A DNA stretch of 64,000 bases from the NCBI GenBank assembly GCA_031472005.1, contig PZJY01000009.1, forward strand, positions 434,001 to 498,000. The letters run 5' to 3'. Shown here piece by piece: positions 22,889 to 36,406 of the stretch. Origin of the DNA: Tetracladium setigerum. Its lineage: Eukaryota; Ascomycota; Leotiomycetes; Helotiales. The number at the start of each line of letters is the position of its first letter. Positions within the stretch are counted from its first letter, which is position 1. The notes beneath the pieces were generated by a model. The model was not told where the DNA came from, ran no database searches, and was given only the letters and a program-made list of their open reading frames with translations. A program made the position numbers and the translations under genes.

Positions 22889-25800
22889 CTATATTTCTTG
22901 GGAAATCTTAGCTATATAACCTGGAGATGGCCTCGATAATAACAATCGAATAAGTATGAGGCTTCTCTCCCGGTACCCGTCAGTCCATGACATGAGCAAG
23001 AGTCTATCAGCTGTGTAGGTCAAGACGGCCCAATTTACCTTGACACAATGTGCGAACGAGTCAGAGGTGAATGAAATGCTATCAAAATCCAAGGAGTGAA
23101 GGGACTGTGACAGCAACTTCATCCCACCGCTTTCCAGAACAAGTGGGTGGTCGGGAGGATATATTCGAGTGAACTGCTTGAGCGCTAGGTCAAAAAGTTC
23201 AGCTGCAGATGCAAAATTGTGGCTATTGAAGAGTATGTACCCACGACATAGTCTCAGCACGCTATGATAAGGGTGATCGTCGGGGCATTTTATGCGAGAA
23301 AGGAACTTCTTCATCCTACCAGTAGGCCCAAATATTCTCCGCGCTGTATCTGATTTCTGGTCCAATATTTGAGGTGTTTTTGCAAGTAAGACAAAGGTGT
23401 CGATGAAGTTCTTCTCCCATCGTGGTTCGAACAGCAGTGTTCCAGAGTAAGGAATGGTAAGTCTGGAGAGCTCCCTACACCAAGACGGACAGTCGAAGCC
23501 CAAGTAGTGATGCCCGGATGACCGATATAAGAAGTCGGCGGTGAGACTGCCATAAACACTCCATGCGCTCTTTGACAAATAACGCAGGAAGCCCTCTGCA
23601 TCCCTGTTTCGGTAGAATCTGTTTTCCTGTGCAACTGCAACAAATAGCTGTGTGGCATAGCGGAGATCAACCCGCTGACGCCACTGACGAAGAGTTATCT
23701 CGCCGGTGAAGCACGGAGTTTCCTTCCAGAGCAGCCTTGCACCCCTGGTGTGAATATTCATTCGTCGGTATCCATCATAACCAAGGTCAAGATCCACTAC
23801 ATAACGTAGTGCTCTCTGTGTCGAAGCATGATCTTTGGTCCAATTTAGATGAGATGCATTGGAGGGAACGATTGATGCGACTGGAGACCATGAACGCATC
23901 TCTTTCAGATCCTCTAGTACATCGTAAATCCGAATCCACTCGCGGTCAATTTCACACCCTATCCCAAGTTTTGCATGTGCTAAGTCAAGCTGTACTTGAT
24001 AATTTAGAGCAGGATTTTCTATGTAGGGCCGGCAGGCTCTTTTAGCACGGTGCTGAGTTGTGTTGTGGCGCTTTTGTTATTTCCAGCTTGGATCTCAATC
24101 CATCCCATGGCTGCCCTAAAGTGTCGCACAGCATCTGTGTCAATAAATGACATATTGCCAGTTTTAAAATTACCGATAAACTCATCATGCCATCTCCCGC
24201 TTTTAACAATATTCTCCATTTTGAAAAAGTATGGCATGGCGAAAAACCCTAAATTCCCTGAACACAGGCCATCTTGGATCGTCGTGTTCTGGTGATAAAT
24301 TCCTGTTAATTAGAGTATCAAAAATCGATTTAAAGACTGACCTTCTGATTGCAACCATGTGGGCTATTCGATTGCGGCACCATCCAAGCAAGAAATGAAG
24401 GAAGGTTATCCTGCCAAATATGATATCGCAGATCCTTGACATTCTTAGCAATGAGCCCAAGAATCTCGATGCTATGCTGCCTGCAGAAAATCTCAATCTT
24501 TTTCGAGTTTTTCGTTAGACACAAGTGGAATAATTCGAAAAAGCGGAGCATGTGTAAAAGCTGAAGTGCTGTTTCGTAAGTTTGGTATAGCCCATTTGCT
24601 TGACCTTCCGAAGCCTGCAGGTTGTGACCCATTTGAGAAGCAACATTCTCCAATACTCCAATGAATAAAGCCGGTTCATCGGATGATTGCGTCGGGAGAG
24701 GATCTGCCACGCTGAAGAGAACACTGCGGATAAACTCTATGGCCTTGCTCACCTTGCTTAAGATATTGTCCTTTTTCGCTTCCTGCTGGATGCGGTTAAG
24801 CCTGTTGACATCCTCTTCTCGTGGATTGAGTCTCATTTCACACAACCAGCTGAGACAAGATTCATCACCTAGGCCTAGCAAGATTCCTTCAAGCTTGGCA
24901 CCCTTGTTGTTAAAGGTCTCCGCGTTCGTAGCATCGAATTTTGCTAATATGCTATAAAGTTCTTCGTTGAGCTCGCTATCCGGGTCTTCGTTGAGCATGG
25001 TCCTTTGTGAAAGCATTGTTTCGAAAAACTTGAAAAACTGGGAAACTTGTTCTTGATTGTTACTCTGAGCGCTCGGAGGGATAGACGACGAAAGAGACTG
25101 GATGCTCTGGGAAAATAGTGATTGGAGGAAGGAGAAACAGAGCATGTACAGTTGCTGAGCAAGCTCAGATGTTTTCTCGCTTGCGTCTAAAGAAGTTTCC
25201 GGGATATCAGGATCTTGGTATTCTTGTAGAAAAAATAGAAGCTTAATGTAGCAACTTTTCAGGCTGATATATTTGAGTGTCTGTTGGAGATTTTGAGAAT
25301 ACGTATCTCGCACTTGATAAGTATCTCGCACTGGGAATCCAATCGAAGATTCTGCGGTACCAAATGAATCCATAATCCACAAAAAAGGATCTTTCTTTGT
25401 TGTAGATAGGCTGGAAAAGGCGAGGGAGTGTAATTCGTAGAGTTTTGCTTTTGCCTGGGGTACTAAGCGATCAAATTCCGATATGTCCAAATCAAGCATT
25501 TTGTAACATGGTCGCAGTAACTCTTCCATACCAGGAGATATTGAGGTCATACCTGAGAGAAACGCTGCCCAAGACATCATTCGAAATAGACTAGCATTAT
25601 TTTCAAATTGTGGCCGTCCGTAATCATTCCAGTACGATACCAATTCTTTCAAGCTTGGCTCATAGCGTGCAATCTCTGCCATCTGAACCCCGACAAGAAT
25701 TTCCCTCCTGACAGCAATCATGTTGAGAGATGCTAACAATTTTATGAAATTCCGAGATTCTGAAACACCTAGAATCATCTCTTGGAACACGGGAGTATTT

Positions 25801-28800
25801 TCTTGTCCTTGTACAACCAAAAGCGCTCCAGAATGATGAGCTAGTTGAATAAATCGTGATAGCCCCTTCTCATTCTGAATTGATGAAATGGAGTCAACGG
25901 AATTAATGCTTAACAAGGCAAGGGATTTTCCCAAATCGTTTTCCATTTGAGGGTTCACCAAGTTTGTATGGTCAAGGAAAGCATTTCTCAGCAGAGGATT
26001 TGACCCTAATATCCCACCAAAGCGATTCAGTATTTCGTCCGGTCCAAAGTTCTCAAAATCTCGGAACTCCCCGGCCTTTGCAAAAAGATTACAAAGAGAC
26101 CCAGAAAGACCTCGAACATTATCATTTGAGAATACACAAACGCCCATCAATGTTTGTGACCACAGGTCTAGTAGCGTATGGTTGTCTTTGTCGCGAAGTT
26201 TGGTGATGCTGAATGCAACAGCCTCGGGTAATAAGTGAAGAAACCTACTGAAAATCAAGCAGTCGTGCGTAGATGCCATCAGTATTGTTAAAATGTTCTC
26301 TATTGTCATACAAAAGGATCCGAGCAATTCTTTTGCAATAACATTGTTGCCCATCTTGAGGGCCATAGGGATAATTATGGGGGGTGGTCGGAAGCCCACG
26401 TCAATGAGCCATTTCAATGTCGACAGAATAGTATCAGATGGTAGGGAGCTACACAAGACGAGAGTGAAGCATAATTGCGTTAAAAATTCGTTTTGAAGTG
26501 CATCCTTGCTGTCCAAATATTGCCATAGAGTCTCTTTGATCCCAAATCCTTCGCTGTGGCAGGAAAGTGCAAATGAAGACTGGTTTGGTACCAGATTGGC
26601 AAACCATGGTAGCTCCGCGGATATTTCCCTTCTCCAACGGAGGAGGACTGGTAGAAGTTCTGTGGCTCCATTCAGCTGTGCTAAGGTAAACACTGATGTC
26701 AAAAATTTCTTGCATTCTGGCCGATTCCAGTATGGTGCTGAACCTGTCCTCAGAAGCCTATATGCTAAGCTCTCGAGAACAGAATGGTAGTTTTTGCCAT
26801 GCCAAAAAATACGGACTTTATAGGACGAAGATAAAACAAGCTGTAGGAGTCGGCAGGCATCAAATTTATCTCCGGCCAGGCGTTCTAGTCGTTCAAGAAG
26901 TGGCTTGGAATTTAACTGATAAAAGTACGATGACTCTAAAGCGTTGGTCAACCGGTGCGTTTTCCTTTCATAGCAACAATTCTGATATATAAAGAGGCCC
27001 GGGAAATGATCCAAAAGTAGCTCTGCGACTGGAATATTTCTTGCTGATATCGCTTTTGCAAGAATATTCCCGTCTTGTTCGTAGTACCAGCTGCCAGAAG
27101 GCAAAAGGTTTGGATCATGCCTGCATTCTAGTGGAGTTCCAACTTTATAACATTCAACAAGCATTTTTGCTGCGCAAAGACCTCCATCATGAAAGTTTGC
27201 GATGTAATCAAGTGGCATTTCACCAGATTTTGTCGCATTGGTAACTGCTGCATTGAATAGAATGAGCTTTCGAGTTGCATGAGCATTCCCGCGCCGGCAT
27301 GCTACCAATATAGCGGTAGCGCCATCGTCATTTTCTGCATTGACCGGGAAATTATATCTCTCCAAAAGAATATCAACAAGCTCATGTAGAAATCCCTGAA
27401 CCGCAAAGTGGAGGAGTGTGTCACCTCTTGGGCTCATTTTGATTGACTCCACTGGAACGGAGAGTTGATCTAGCTTGGAAGCGTAGAATTCTTTTTTTGA
27501 AACAGTCGGGTTCTGAATTTGTACGAGATGGAGATGCTCTTGAATAGCAGGAAATTCATCCAGTAGATTGGACCATATGGCAAGAAAGATACTACCCTTG
27601 CCTTGATCGCTGTTCAGTTGCGTGCGCACACTCGGAAGGGTCTCCGAGTCAAGGTCTTCCAGAAGAAATGCGTACGAGTCGCAAGCGGCTGATTGATACA
27701 GCCAGGTCAGTGCCCTGCTAGCAGTGGGAGGACTGCCTTCGGCCCCTCCGTCAATTCCTGCTAGAACCGTGGAAAAACGGTAGGCCATTGGTCGAAAGAG
27801 CAGCCTGTCCCAGCAATACTGTTCTTCGACTTGTGCAACTCTTGCAATCACTGAAAGCACTTCTGCAGTGCTCTGGGGACCACCCACCAGCAGTGGCCTA
27901 AATAGCATGTCCAAATAATAAGAAGCCGCACAAGACACAACAATAGCTTCTTCTCTGGTTCGCGGAGCAAAATTTGATATTATTTTGAGGTCGTTGATAT
28001 CTTGCTTTAACCATACACTGTCCGAAACAGCAGTCCGTGACACGTTCGGATTTCCGTTACCATCAATTGCCTTTGAAATGGGAAGATTAGCTAGTTTCAA
28101 CACCAGGCTAAGACTACCGCAAATTTGATGGCACACAGCATGATTGAGGCATCGACTTACAAAAAGAAGAATGTGAAGTGGAGACCGGCCCGCTGACCAT
28201 ATCGACGGTAGTAAAGCCATGGGATCGCTGGTCGATACAGCCAAAGGAGAAAGGCGGTCGGAAGTACCTGCTGTTGTTGCGGATAAGGCCTCAAGCGCTT
28301 CAGTCAGTGATCGCCTTTCAGGTTTGTGACGACAGCAAGAGGATATGGCCGTTGCAATCGGCGCATCAGGACAGTCTGTGAATGTCTGGAGTACGACGTC
28401 TAACAAGACGTCTTTGGGATTGTCCTTTAATTCTTGAAAGCTGATTTCCATACTTTGGTGCGTGCAGAGGAGAACCAGTACCTGTGCATCGTGGACGGGA
28501 GCAACACCGTTTAAGTGCACAGTCCACATCAACAAGCCTAATGAATATAAGTCCATGGAAGCTGGACTCAAAACCCTATTCAAGGTTATCTCATGATTCT
28601 TTCGATATCTTTCAGGAGCCGAACACCAGCTGGTGAAGGTCGTGCTCTCCCATCCAAGAAAGCTTGCGGAGCCGAAATCAGAAATCTTTGCAATGTAGCC
28701 ACCGCTGCCAGGGTTCCGATAAACGAGGATATTCTCGCACCTTAGTTTTTGTTAGTGAGTTAATCACAATGTGGGTGGGTACCTAAATAACCCATCTTCA

Positions 28801-29435
28801 TACTTCAGATCGTTGTGGTAGATACTGTTCTTATGAAGGACCTCGAGTCCAGTGGCAATATCATGGCAAAGTGACTCTTTCAACATATTACTAACACCCT
28901 CTGCACCCCATTTCTTTAAAAAGTAAACCAGGCTCTTGTCCTCGGCCAGCTCATAAATTCCAATCGGAGGTAGTGAGAGAGTGCAATCATGCTGATGAAA
29001 TTCAATAGCGATGGGCAGCGCAAGGTTGGGATGTTGTCGTAGCTCATTATTGACGAAAAGCAATAGTTCTAGGACAACCTCTGCCCAAACTTGCTCGTCA
29101 TTAGTCTTTCGAATCCTGCATGCTACTGCTTTGCCCGAATAGCCGTCTTTCGAATCCTGCATGATTCCCTGGTACACATTGCAATATGAGCCCGATCCTA
29201 GATATCGAGAGGCGTCTAGATGGAGACTGGACACAATTGGAAGCTTTGCAGCTCTCCAGAGCCCTCGGAATATAAAGCGATGTATGCCAGGTATGTCAAA
29301 TAGACCAGAGCGGGGTCCCGAGGAAATTTGGTTGTCAAAGGGTACAGCTTTGCTTTGAATCCTGGTCGAAGAGGTTTGGAAGGCCTCTGGATTGGGTATG
29401 GTGTTGCAATCGGTCTCGGTCTCGGTCTCAGCCAT
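22889..29435 (-). CDS. Giant kinase-ankyrin-TPR-like protein (about 2,143 residues), with one apparent missing base
   Basis: I derive three exons: 29435-28804, 28740-24342 and 24288-22889. The start MAETETETD (ATG at 29435) precedes a kinase domain: Gly-rich loop YLGSGSYCNVYQG, KAVACRIRK, catalytic loop YHNDLKCENILVY (HND for HRD), ISDFGSAS and SAPERYR. Intron 1 (GTATGA...CTAAG) exactly restores DLKCEN. After the kinase come about 250 helical residues, then ankyrin repeats (GDTLLHFAVQGFLHELVDIL, DDGATAILVACRRGNAHATR, GEMPLDYIA). A long helical middle part follows, and then a C-terminal TPR-like region (SAAELFDLALKQF.RIYPPDHP). The frame breaks near 24026-24028 (GGG); one added base gives AGPYIENPALNYQ and makes the exon total divisible by three. 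It is head-to-head with a HeLo-pseudokinase gene. Inferred role: sensor or scaffold in a recognition pathway. Confidence 0.8.
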
Positions 29436-30274
29436 TGTAATTCGATATTGAATGCTGATTCTACTCGTGTTCTTCCCATAAATTATCGTCGTCAGTACTC
29501 GTGTTCCCACAGGATATTCCAGAGGCTCGTCTGAGAGCAGCCAGCTAGGGACAAGAGCGGTATTTGAATGAGGCTTAATTATTGCTGTTATTTCCCTAGA
29601 CAGAGAAACATTTCCGAGGTTGTTGATTGTGAAGGAGAGGAAAAAGCTCAGCTGAATATTGAGCTGAATGAGTTCAGCTGGGGTGGCTGACGTTCTATTT
29701 GTATCTCCTTCCAACACCCGGCTCTAGCAGACCAATCGGAGTCACGCTAGCATCCCATGCAACAACGCCATGCCGTGATATTTTTAATGAATGGTTCTTT
29801 TTGACAAGTTGGCATATTGGCCTTGGGAACACTACGCCTTGTCGGCGTTCCTTGGCGAAATTTTGGCCAATACTGTATCCTGCCGAGATTCGATCTATAT
29901 TCATTCCCTAGATTTATGCCAAGATTAAATTGCCAGTAGGTAGGATTTGGCATACCTCGCGCCGCCAGAGAACTACCTACGGAATACTTTCCATATTAAG
30001 ACAAGCTTATCAAGGCATTTCAAGGCTGACTGGGCGATATGTGACCCAGATATCGAAGAACACGTTGGTCCAAGCGGACAATTCTTTGCTTTGGGGTTTT
30101 GGTTCAAAGGCGCACTGTATGATCGTCTCCAAGATTTTCACCTAATAAAACATTTCACAGCCAGAGTTCGAAACGACGACACAAGCACCTATTTCAACAG
30201 CCGCTCACCTTGCTTGCTTCGTCTGATCAAAGACACCCAGACCGCGGGCAGAAATCCAGAAAACTAAGCCAACA
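29436..30274. promoter_or_regulatory. Shared upstream region of the head-to-head giant kinase and HeLo-pseudokinase genes
   Basis: These 839 bases separate two divergent start codons and must hold both promoters. An ORF at 29947-30267 lacks an ATG start and family resemblance, so I do not call it a gene. No specific factor site can be claimed. Confidence 0.5.
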
Positions 30275-32145
30275 ATGTCTACCCATCAAAACTTTATCTT
30301 GCTTGGCGGAGGCTCCAGTTTTGAGACTCCTTCTTTCGCTGTAGGTGTCACCGGACTTGGAATTCAAGTACTACCGGCTGTCTTTGCAGTACTCAAGCTT
30401 ATTCGGAGCTCAGCTGCCGTTGGAAACAAATATGTCAACTTGGATCTGGATATTCAGCGTATTCAAGACAGACTTGCTTCATGGATGTTAGCATCTGGCT
30501 GGGGAACAGAGCACGTGGATCAGGAGGTATCATTGAGGGGACCTCTTGTGGAAGCAACTCTCGCTCAGATCTTCATGGCATATAAAAGATATCTGCAGAT
30601 TCTCGAGCCATATACGAGCACTTGCCCTGAGGACCACGAGGCAAAACAAGAGAGTTCTCAACACAGCATACAACCCGAGCATGGGGCAGATCTATCGAAG
30701 GGCAACAGAATCAAGGACGAGATTCAAAGGCAAGAGCAACTAGCTGAATCTTTTTCTCGCCATAATACCGCCATGGGATTTCGGAGATATTATTTTACAG
30801 CTGTTGACGAACCTGCGGCCCGTGAACTAGTGGGGGAGCTACAACGGTTTTTGACAGACTTAGAACGCTTGCTTCCTATGCGTCTGTTACTCACCCAACG
30901 AGCGCTTGTCAAAGAAGATGAGGTCGAAAAGATACAGCAGCTTCAGTCAAAAGATATACAGACCCTTTGCAACTTCAGAGATAAGATGTTATATCTTGGC
31001 GATAAAGACATGCTAGCCACGACCTCTATGCTCATCCTTGAGAGGAACATTCAGAACGAAACAGAGACGCACGAGAGAAATCTTACCGGGAATATGGAAT
31101 GCATTGATTATAAGCTTCTATTACCAAAAGGTTCATTAAAACTGGTGGGCGACGTGAAAAACGGACGAGCGATAGGCGTCTACCAGGAAAAGGAAGAAGA
31201 CACACCAACCAAAGTTCTTATAGAAATCAGGCCCGTCCCCAAAGATTCTTCTGGAAACCTTATAGCCTACACCAAAAAAACACTCAAAAGTCAATTTGTG
31301 ATCGACAGTTTGTGTCGAAGGCTGTCCGCGACGGATTCATGGTCAAAGCCTTCGGACCTGCTAACACTGAGTGCTGTCGGCCACGCGATAGCAAACTCAC
31401 AAGAGGCGTTCCACATCGCATTCGACCTCCCTCCAAATTACGAATCCCCTGAAATCATCACGCTGGAGGATTTGATGGGCGCCAAGGCATTTCAGCAATT
31501 TCGGCCAGACGTAGGAAGTCGTATCAAGCTCTCACTTGATCTGGCCAAGTGTGTGCTCAGATTCTTGCAGATGGGTTGGTTCCACAAGGCGATAAGACCG
31601 TCCAATATACTATTCGTGCGTGAAAAGGGGCTATCAGTGTCTCCATCTCTAATCCCTTCATTTGCGGGTTCGGGGACTCGAGGCCGCAGACGGATGTCGA
31701 CTTGACCCAGACGTTCAGTCCAGGGGAGAACCGAAGCGATACTCGTGACGGTTTTTATATGCATCCAAGGATCAAGTTGGAACCTGATAGTAACCCGGAG
31801 CCTGGATTATTATCATATACAGCAACATACGATATCTACAGCCTAGGTGTTGTTCTTAGCGAGATCGGTCATTGGGCATTAATTGGCAATCCTGCTTATT
31901 GCAGGTGGTACGGCGAGACTGCACTTCGAGACTGGAAACTTTATAAGCTTCTGCAAAAAAAACCAGATGGCACCGATCCAGTGAAGTCTCCTGTATATGA
32001 TCTGTCGTTTCGTTGCGGTCAAGGTTTCAAAGAAGCTGTGCGGTGCACTGTGCAGGAGTCCTTTGATGGAATAAGCGGTTTGACAAAGCTCAATAAAGTA
32101 ATCTCAATGCTTGAAGCAAGTCATCTTGCAGCCAAGGGGCTATAG
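30275..32145 (+). CDS. HeLo-domain pseudokinase (MLKL-like architecture), with one apparent missing base
   Basis: The gene is intronless, about 623 residues after adding one base. Residues 1-20 form an unusual extension containing FILLGGGSSF. Next comes a HeLo-like helical domain: FAVGVTGLGIQVLPAVFAVLKLI, DLDIQRIQDRLASWMLASGW, and later an LQRFLTDLERLLP helix. The C-terminal half is kinase-like but degenerate: WFHKAIRPSNILFV stands where HRDxxxxN is expected, PFICGFGDSRPQT replaces the DFG region, and YDIYSLGVVLSEIG marks the F-helix. Lack of the HRD Asp makes catalysis unlikely. The frame breaks at 31623-31630 (AAAAGGGG); adding one base restores a continuous kinase-like fold. HeLo domains form membrane pores in fungal cell death, and HeLo plus pseudokinase resembles the animal executioner MLKL. 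Its divergent neighbour is a kinase-ankyrin protein. Confidence 0.8.
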
Positions 32146-32792
32146 TGTAAGATATCTTCCCTCAAGACCATTAGGATGTGGTAGATATCTTTTAAGACTG
32201 TTGGTTTCACCACGCAAGGATATTCCTCAACGAATAGTTTTCAATATCTGTCTTTCTCAGATTCGACTCTAAGGGAAAAGCCTGGCACTATCATTGCTTA
32301 GAATACCTAGTGTTCATCTATAAAAACCGCTGAGGTAGCTTGATAAGAATAGCAGGTATCGGGTCAAGATTAGAACTTTGGATAATGTAACGGCACTGGT
32401 CACCGAAACAAGCATAATGTACGGAGTACCGAAGAGGCAATAAGCAGCTTGATATCTCTTGAGTAAACCCTTTTATCCGGATTTATCCGGTGTGTACACT
32501 CCAGTCAAGGTTGGCCAAACTACTGTACGCTTACCTAATTTCAAGTTCTCCTCATACTCAGGTTCTAATCAAGTAAGTACAGTACATTCACGCTGGCTCA
32601 GCCACAACTCAGCCACAACTCAGGCTGCTCAAACTCGAACGGATCCTCGGCTTTTTCAAGGCAGATATCCCTCTACTTCTGCGTCAAAGCGAAAGACTCC
32701 CTCAGCTACCTATTTGAGGTCCTGTTCTTGCTCTGCTTTTGATAGACGGTTTGCATTCGTCTGACAATCTAAGTAATAACAAGTAGATAAAT
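32146..32792. other. Intergenic, upstream of HET gene
   Basis: No gene was recognised. It includes GTACGGAGTACCG near 32419-32431, a palindrome-like word seen again at 54731, and a GTACAGTAC element near 32577. The right part is the HET-gene promoter region. Confidence 0.5.
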
Positions 32793-35112
32793 ATGGAGCT
32801 AGAGCCACCATCCCCCTCGGTGGAATCCACATCCCGGAAAAACCCCCAGGACGACTCCCAGAACGAAGACAACAGCAGTACAATATCTTTCTGCTCGACA
32901 TGCCAATCTGTCTTCACTTTCGCCATCGGTATCCCTTACCGTGTCTTTAATCCGGAGCACTTGAACCAACAGCGAGTATGGCAGCTCTCGTTCAAGCACG
33001 TTTTTGAGGGCTTAAAAACTAATCTATGTCGACTGTGTATGTGCATTGCCAGACATATCACTTCTTCTATTACCCATATCAGTCAGATAGACGATCTCGA
33101 GGAAGCGATTGTGGTTCTGGAGGCGTCACGTTCCGCGACGAATACGGTTCTGCTGGTGAAGTGGAGTAATCCAAACTCGGAGGCTAATGAGTTGCGCTTG
33201 GAGATTGAGGAGACACTGGGTAGGTGGTGTGGGTGACTGTGTGCTCATGGTTTGGGTGCTGAGTCCGTGAAATAGGACTCTTCAAGCAACTTGCTCCGGT
33301 TCCGATGTATACTGACGACCCATCTACATGGAATACAATATTAACCTGGTTGGATGACTGTACGTCCACGCACCAACTTGTTGGACAGCCCCAACGAGTC
33401 TTCTATTCTGGTGAAGAATATGATCCTGAGACTTGGCAGGGCTACATAAAAGAACATTTCTGGACTCATCACAAATGCCACGAGGCCTGTATGGAAAGCG
33501 TACTACCGTCGCGTCTGGTTGATGTTGCAGAGCATGAGAAGGATATTAGGATCGTGGAAACCAAGTATTTAGCCAATGACAAAGAAGTCCGATACGCAAC
33601 TCTATCGCATTGCTGGGGACCACCTGAGCTGATGCCTATAAGGACCTTGAAATTCAACGTCCAAAACACGCCATACGACATTACTTACGGGTTGTTAAGT
33701 AAAACGTTCAAAGACGCGGTGATAGCCACAAGGAAACTTGGACTTCGGTACATCTGGATCGACTCCCTCTGCATCGTGCAAGACGACATTGATGACTGGC
33801 ATCGGGAATCAAAAACAATGGGCAACATTTATGCTAATTGCTACGTCAATCTCGTGGCTTCGGATGCCGCAGACTCGTCAGTTGGATGCTTCTTCCATCA
33901 CTCGCGATCAAATGACCTGGGGTTCAGATTTACCTTGACGAGTTCAGAGCAGGTAAACATTCGAAACCAAGCTACCCAGCATACGCACCCTTTGGGATTA
34001 AATCTTCTCCCAGAGTACAATGTTCAAACTCCTGTTTCAGAGATCCGAGCCTCTAATAAACAGGATCTCAGCGCCATCTTTACGTGTGCAGTTTCAATGT
34101 CCAGTCCCTCGCGCTTCACCTCAAGGAGAGCCTGTGAGTACAACCGATTCTTGAAAGAAAAAGATATTGACTTGATTGCAGGGTGTTACCAGGAGACCTT
34201 TCTCGCACCAAGAAGCATATTCTTTGACCGTGACCAAGTGTATTGGGAATGTAGATATGCCCGCGCCAGCGAAGCAATCCCCGAGGGCGCCTCAAGTGAC
34301 TATGAAGCTGGTACTCGCTTTGACTTAGCGCCTCGGAAGAACCATCTTCGGCAGTTGGTTGACTGGTTCAATATTGTGCAGGAGTATTCTAGACGCGATC
34401 TCACCTATTGGCAAGACCGTTTACCCGCATTGTCTGGAATCGCGCGAGCAGTGTATCACAAAATTCCAGACATTGCAGACAGAAAGTACAGTGGACGAGG
34501 ACGCAAAGATGGTCCGAATTATCTGGCCGGGCTGTGGAATAGCCGCGATCTTGAGAAGCAACTTTATTGGTACCGTGCTTCGAATCCCGAAGCTCCATCC
34601 GGACCATCAAATGCACCGTCATGGTCTTGGGCATCAGTGAAAGGAGAAATTTCGTTGATTCAAGGATGGCATGCGATGTCTGGCAGGACACTGCACGTCA
34701 TCGAGGCAAATATTGATTTGGCGACTGACGACGAATATGGCACCTGCAGGGAGGTCGGCTAGAAGTGAGCTGCCGGGGCCCTTTCAAGGCAAAGGTTGAG
34801 CAGAGTGACAAATCAAGTTGGCTCTGCATCGATGGCATGCAGTACAAGGAGGTGAGAGTGTACTTGGACGAGCCTTTGAAGAATTTGGATGTTTTTGGTG
34901 TACATGGGCTCTACGAAGATGATCCCGCTGGTCCAGTGATGGATGCAGGATTTTTGTTGCAGCAGGTCGAGGAGGGTAAAGAAATTTATCGTCGGGTGGG
35001 CATATTTACTGTCAATGCGAGAGATTGGCGGGTGAATAATTTCGATTGGGGATGCACTCTCAAGAACCGCCTCTTACCGACAAACAATGACATACGGATA
35101 TGGATTGTGTAA
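32793..35112 (+). CDS. Heterokaryon-incompatibility (HET) domain protein, with one apparent missing base
   Basis: Two exons (32793-33219 and 33276-35112) give about 754 residues. The HET domain is centred on residues 260-420 with the signature blocks YATLSHCWG, TFKDAVIATRKLGLRYIWID, SLCIVQDDIDDW and MGNIYANCYVNLVASDA. The C-terminal part has RRDLTYWQDRLPALSGIA, GLWNSRDLEKQLYWYR and APSWSWASVKG, all common downstream of HET domains. The N-terminus carries a Cys motif (CSTC ... CRLCMC) as in many fungal HET proteins. The frame breaks at GGG 34749-34751; one extra G restores GGRLEVSCRGPFKAKV and the total becomes divisible by three. HET proteins trigger cell death on non-self fusion; the sequence does not show which allele this gene senses. 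It follows the HeLo-pseudokinase on the same strand. Confidence 0.88.
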
Positions 35113-36406
35113 GAATTACGGAAGATTATTTTCATCTCACTTGACTTGCATTCTGTTTTAATCGATGCTGGATTGTAGTTAGTGGAGACAGTTTCGTCAA
35201 CCAATTTGAGCAAATTAATTCTCATATTGCAGAATAATTCAAAATTTTAACAATAATTGTCAAATTGGATCATTGAAAGCCATGAGTACAGCATCGTCAA
35301 AGTTGATTTGCTATCTTATGTACAAGGAAAAAAGTACAACTAGCTATCTGTTGGTCAGACACATTGCTACCAGCCTTATTAACACCCCCGTTCACCATCC
35401 CTCCCCCGTGAGCTCTTCCACGACACCCACACGCTGCTTTGCTCTATCCCTCTGTCCAATCTCTACCACCTTCCACCATTCTTCTCACCACTTTGAAGTA
35501 TCTAGGCCAACTCCAATGGATTTTTTTTGTTCCAAGAGGGTGCATTCTGAATAACATCCCAATATTCAATCATGTACGACCCCTCAAAGCGCGACACATC
35601 AAATGCAACGATATATCGTCCCAAACCCGGTCCCCCAGCCTTGAAATGACTCCAGCCGATATTATCAGCGAAACCACTATTTACAATAGTAGTAATTCAA
35701 GTATCGATGAGTGGTCGGATGAAGTTCAGGCTATTTTCCCGTCCCGAGGAAACATTGGGGTTGTGGTTGATATCACCAAGACCAATGTATTGGTAGATGG
35801 CCTCCTCGACGTTCTTTTCAAGGTAGAATATGTTTCGCTTGGTTGTCTGTCTCCCACTGGAGTATAGCAATTAAGTCGCAATAATTACCGCCACGAGCAA
35901 GTATCAACTCTCCAAATGGACTTCTCTAAAATACCGTCCACTCGCTGGGACCTTTATCTATCATTGAATGAGGTCAATTCAAATCAATAAAAAGCAACCT
36001 TAATCTTACTGGAGAATGATATAAAGTTGCTACTTTACGATCACCATTTTGTCTAACATCTTGGTCGCCTGCAGGAGAAACTACATTTGATCCAAGGAAA
36101 AGAATTTCAGAAATGTGTTGACAGCTTCTTGAATATTTTCTTTTTAAGCGAGCTTGGGTATTCTCTCTGGCCAAGCAATATCCTTGGCCCTACAATCCAG
36201 GAACACTCGGGAAAGGTCGGTCGGGCGGAAACTGTTCAGGTTATAACAGCCGCGGTTCCCCTCATGTCATGTGTTAGCTGATGACGTTATACTCTTATAA
36301 GTACCACCGGAAATCTAAAGAAGCGTCGTTATTACACAAAATAATTAAAAGGTTAGGACATTAGATTTAGTTTCACATTCTTCTGCCCGCCTTTTCTCAA
36401 TACAGT
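35113..36406. other. Intergenic 1.3 kb, no supported gene
   Basis: A 74-residue frame starting at an ATG at 35646 (within the longer open frame ending at 35867) has protein-like composition (EWSDEVQAIFPSRGN) but no recognised family and no clear gene context, so it is only noted. The rest is AT-rich. Confidence 0.45.

Noticed and set aside
28741..28810. Kinase catalytic-loop insertion (DLKYEDGLFRCEN) in the giant gene
   Set aside because: Using the donor GTATGA at 28803 instead of GTACCC gives the canonical DLKCENILV, so the insertion is a splice-choice artefact.
29947..30267. 106-residue open frame between the divergent giant kinase and HeLo genes
   Set aside because: It has no ATG at its start, no recognised family and sits in the shared promoter region. 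It may be a decayed fragment.
35646..35867. 74-residue frame with EWSDEVQAIFPSRGN
   Set aside because: Protein-like composition but no homologous pattern, no promoter context and no linked exon could be found.
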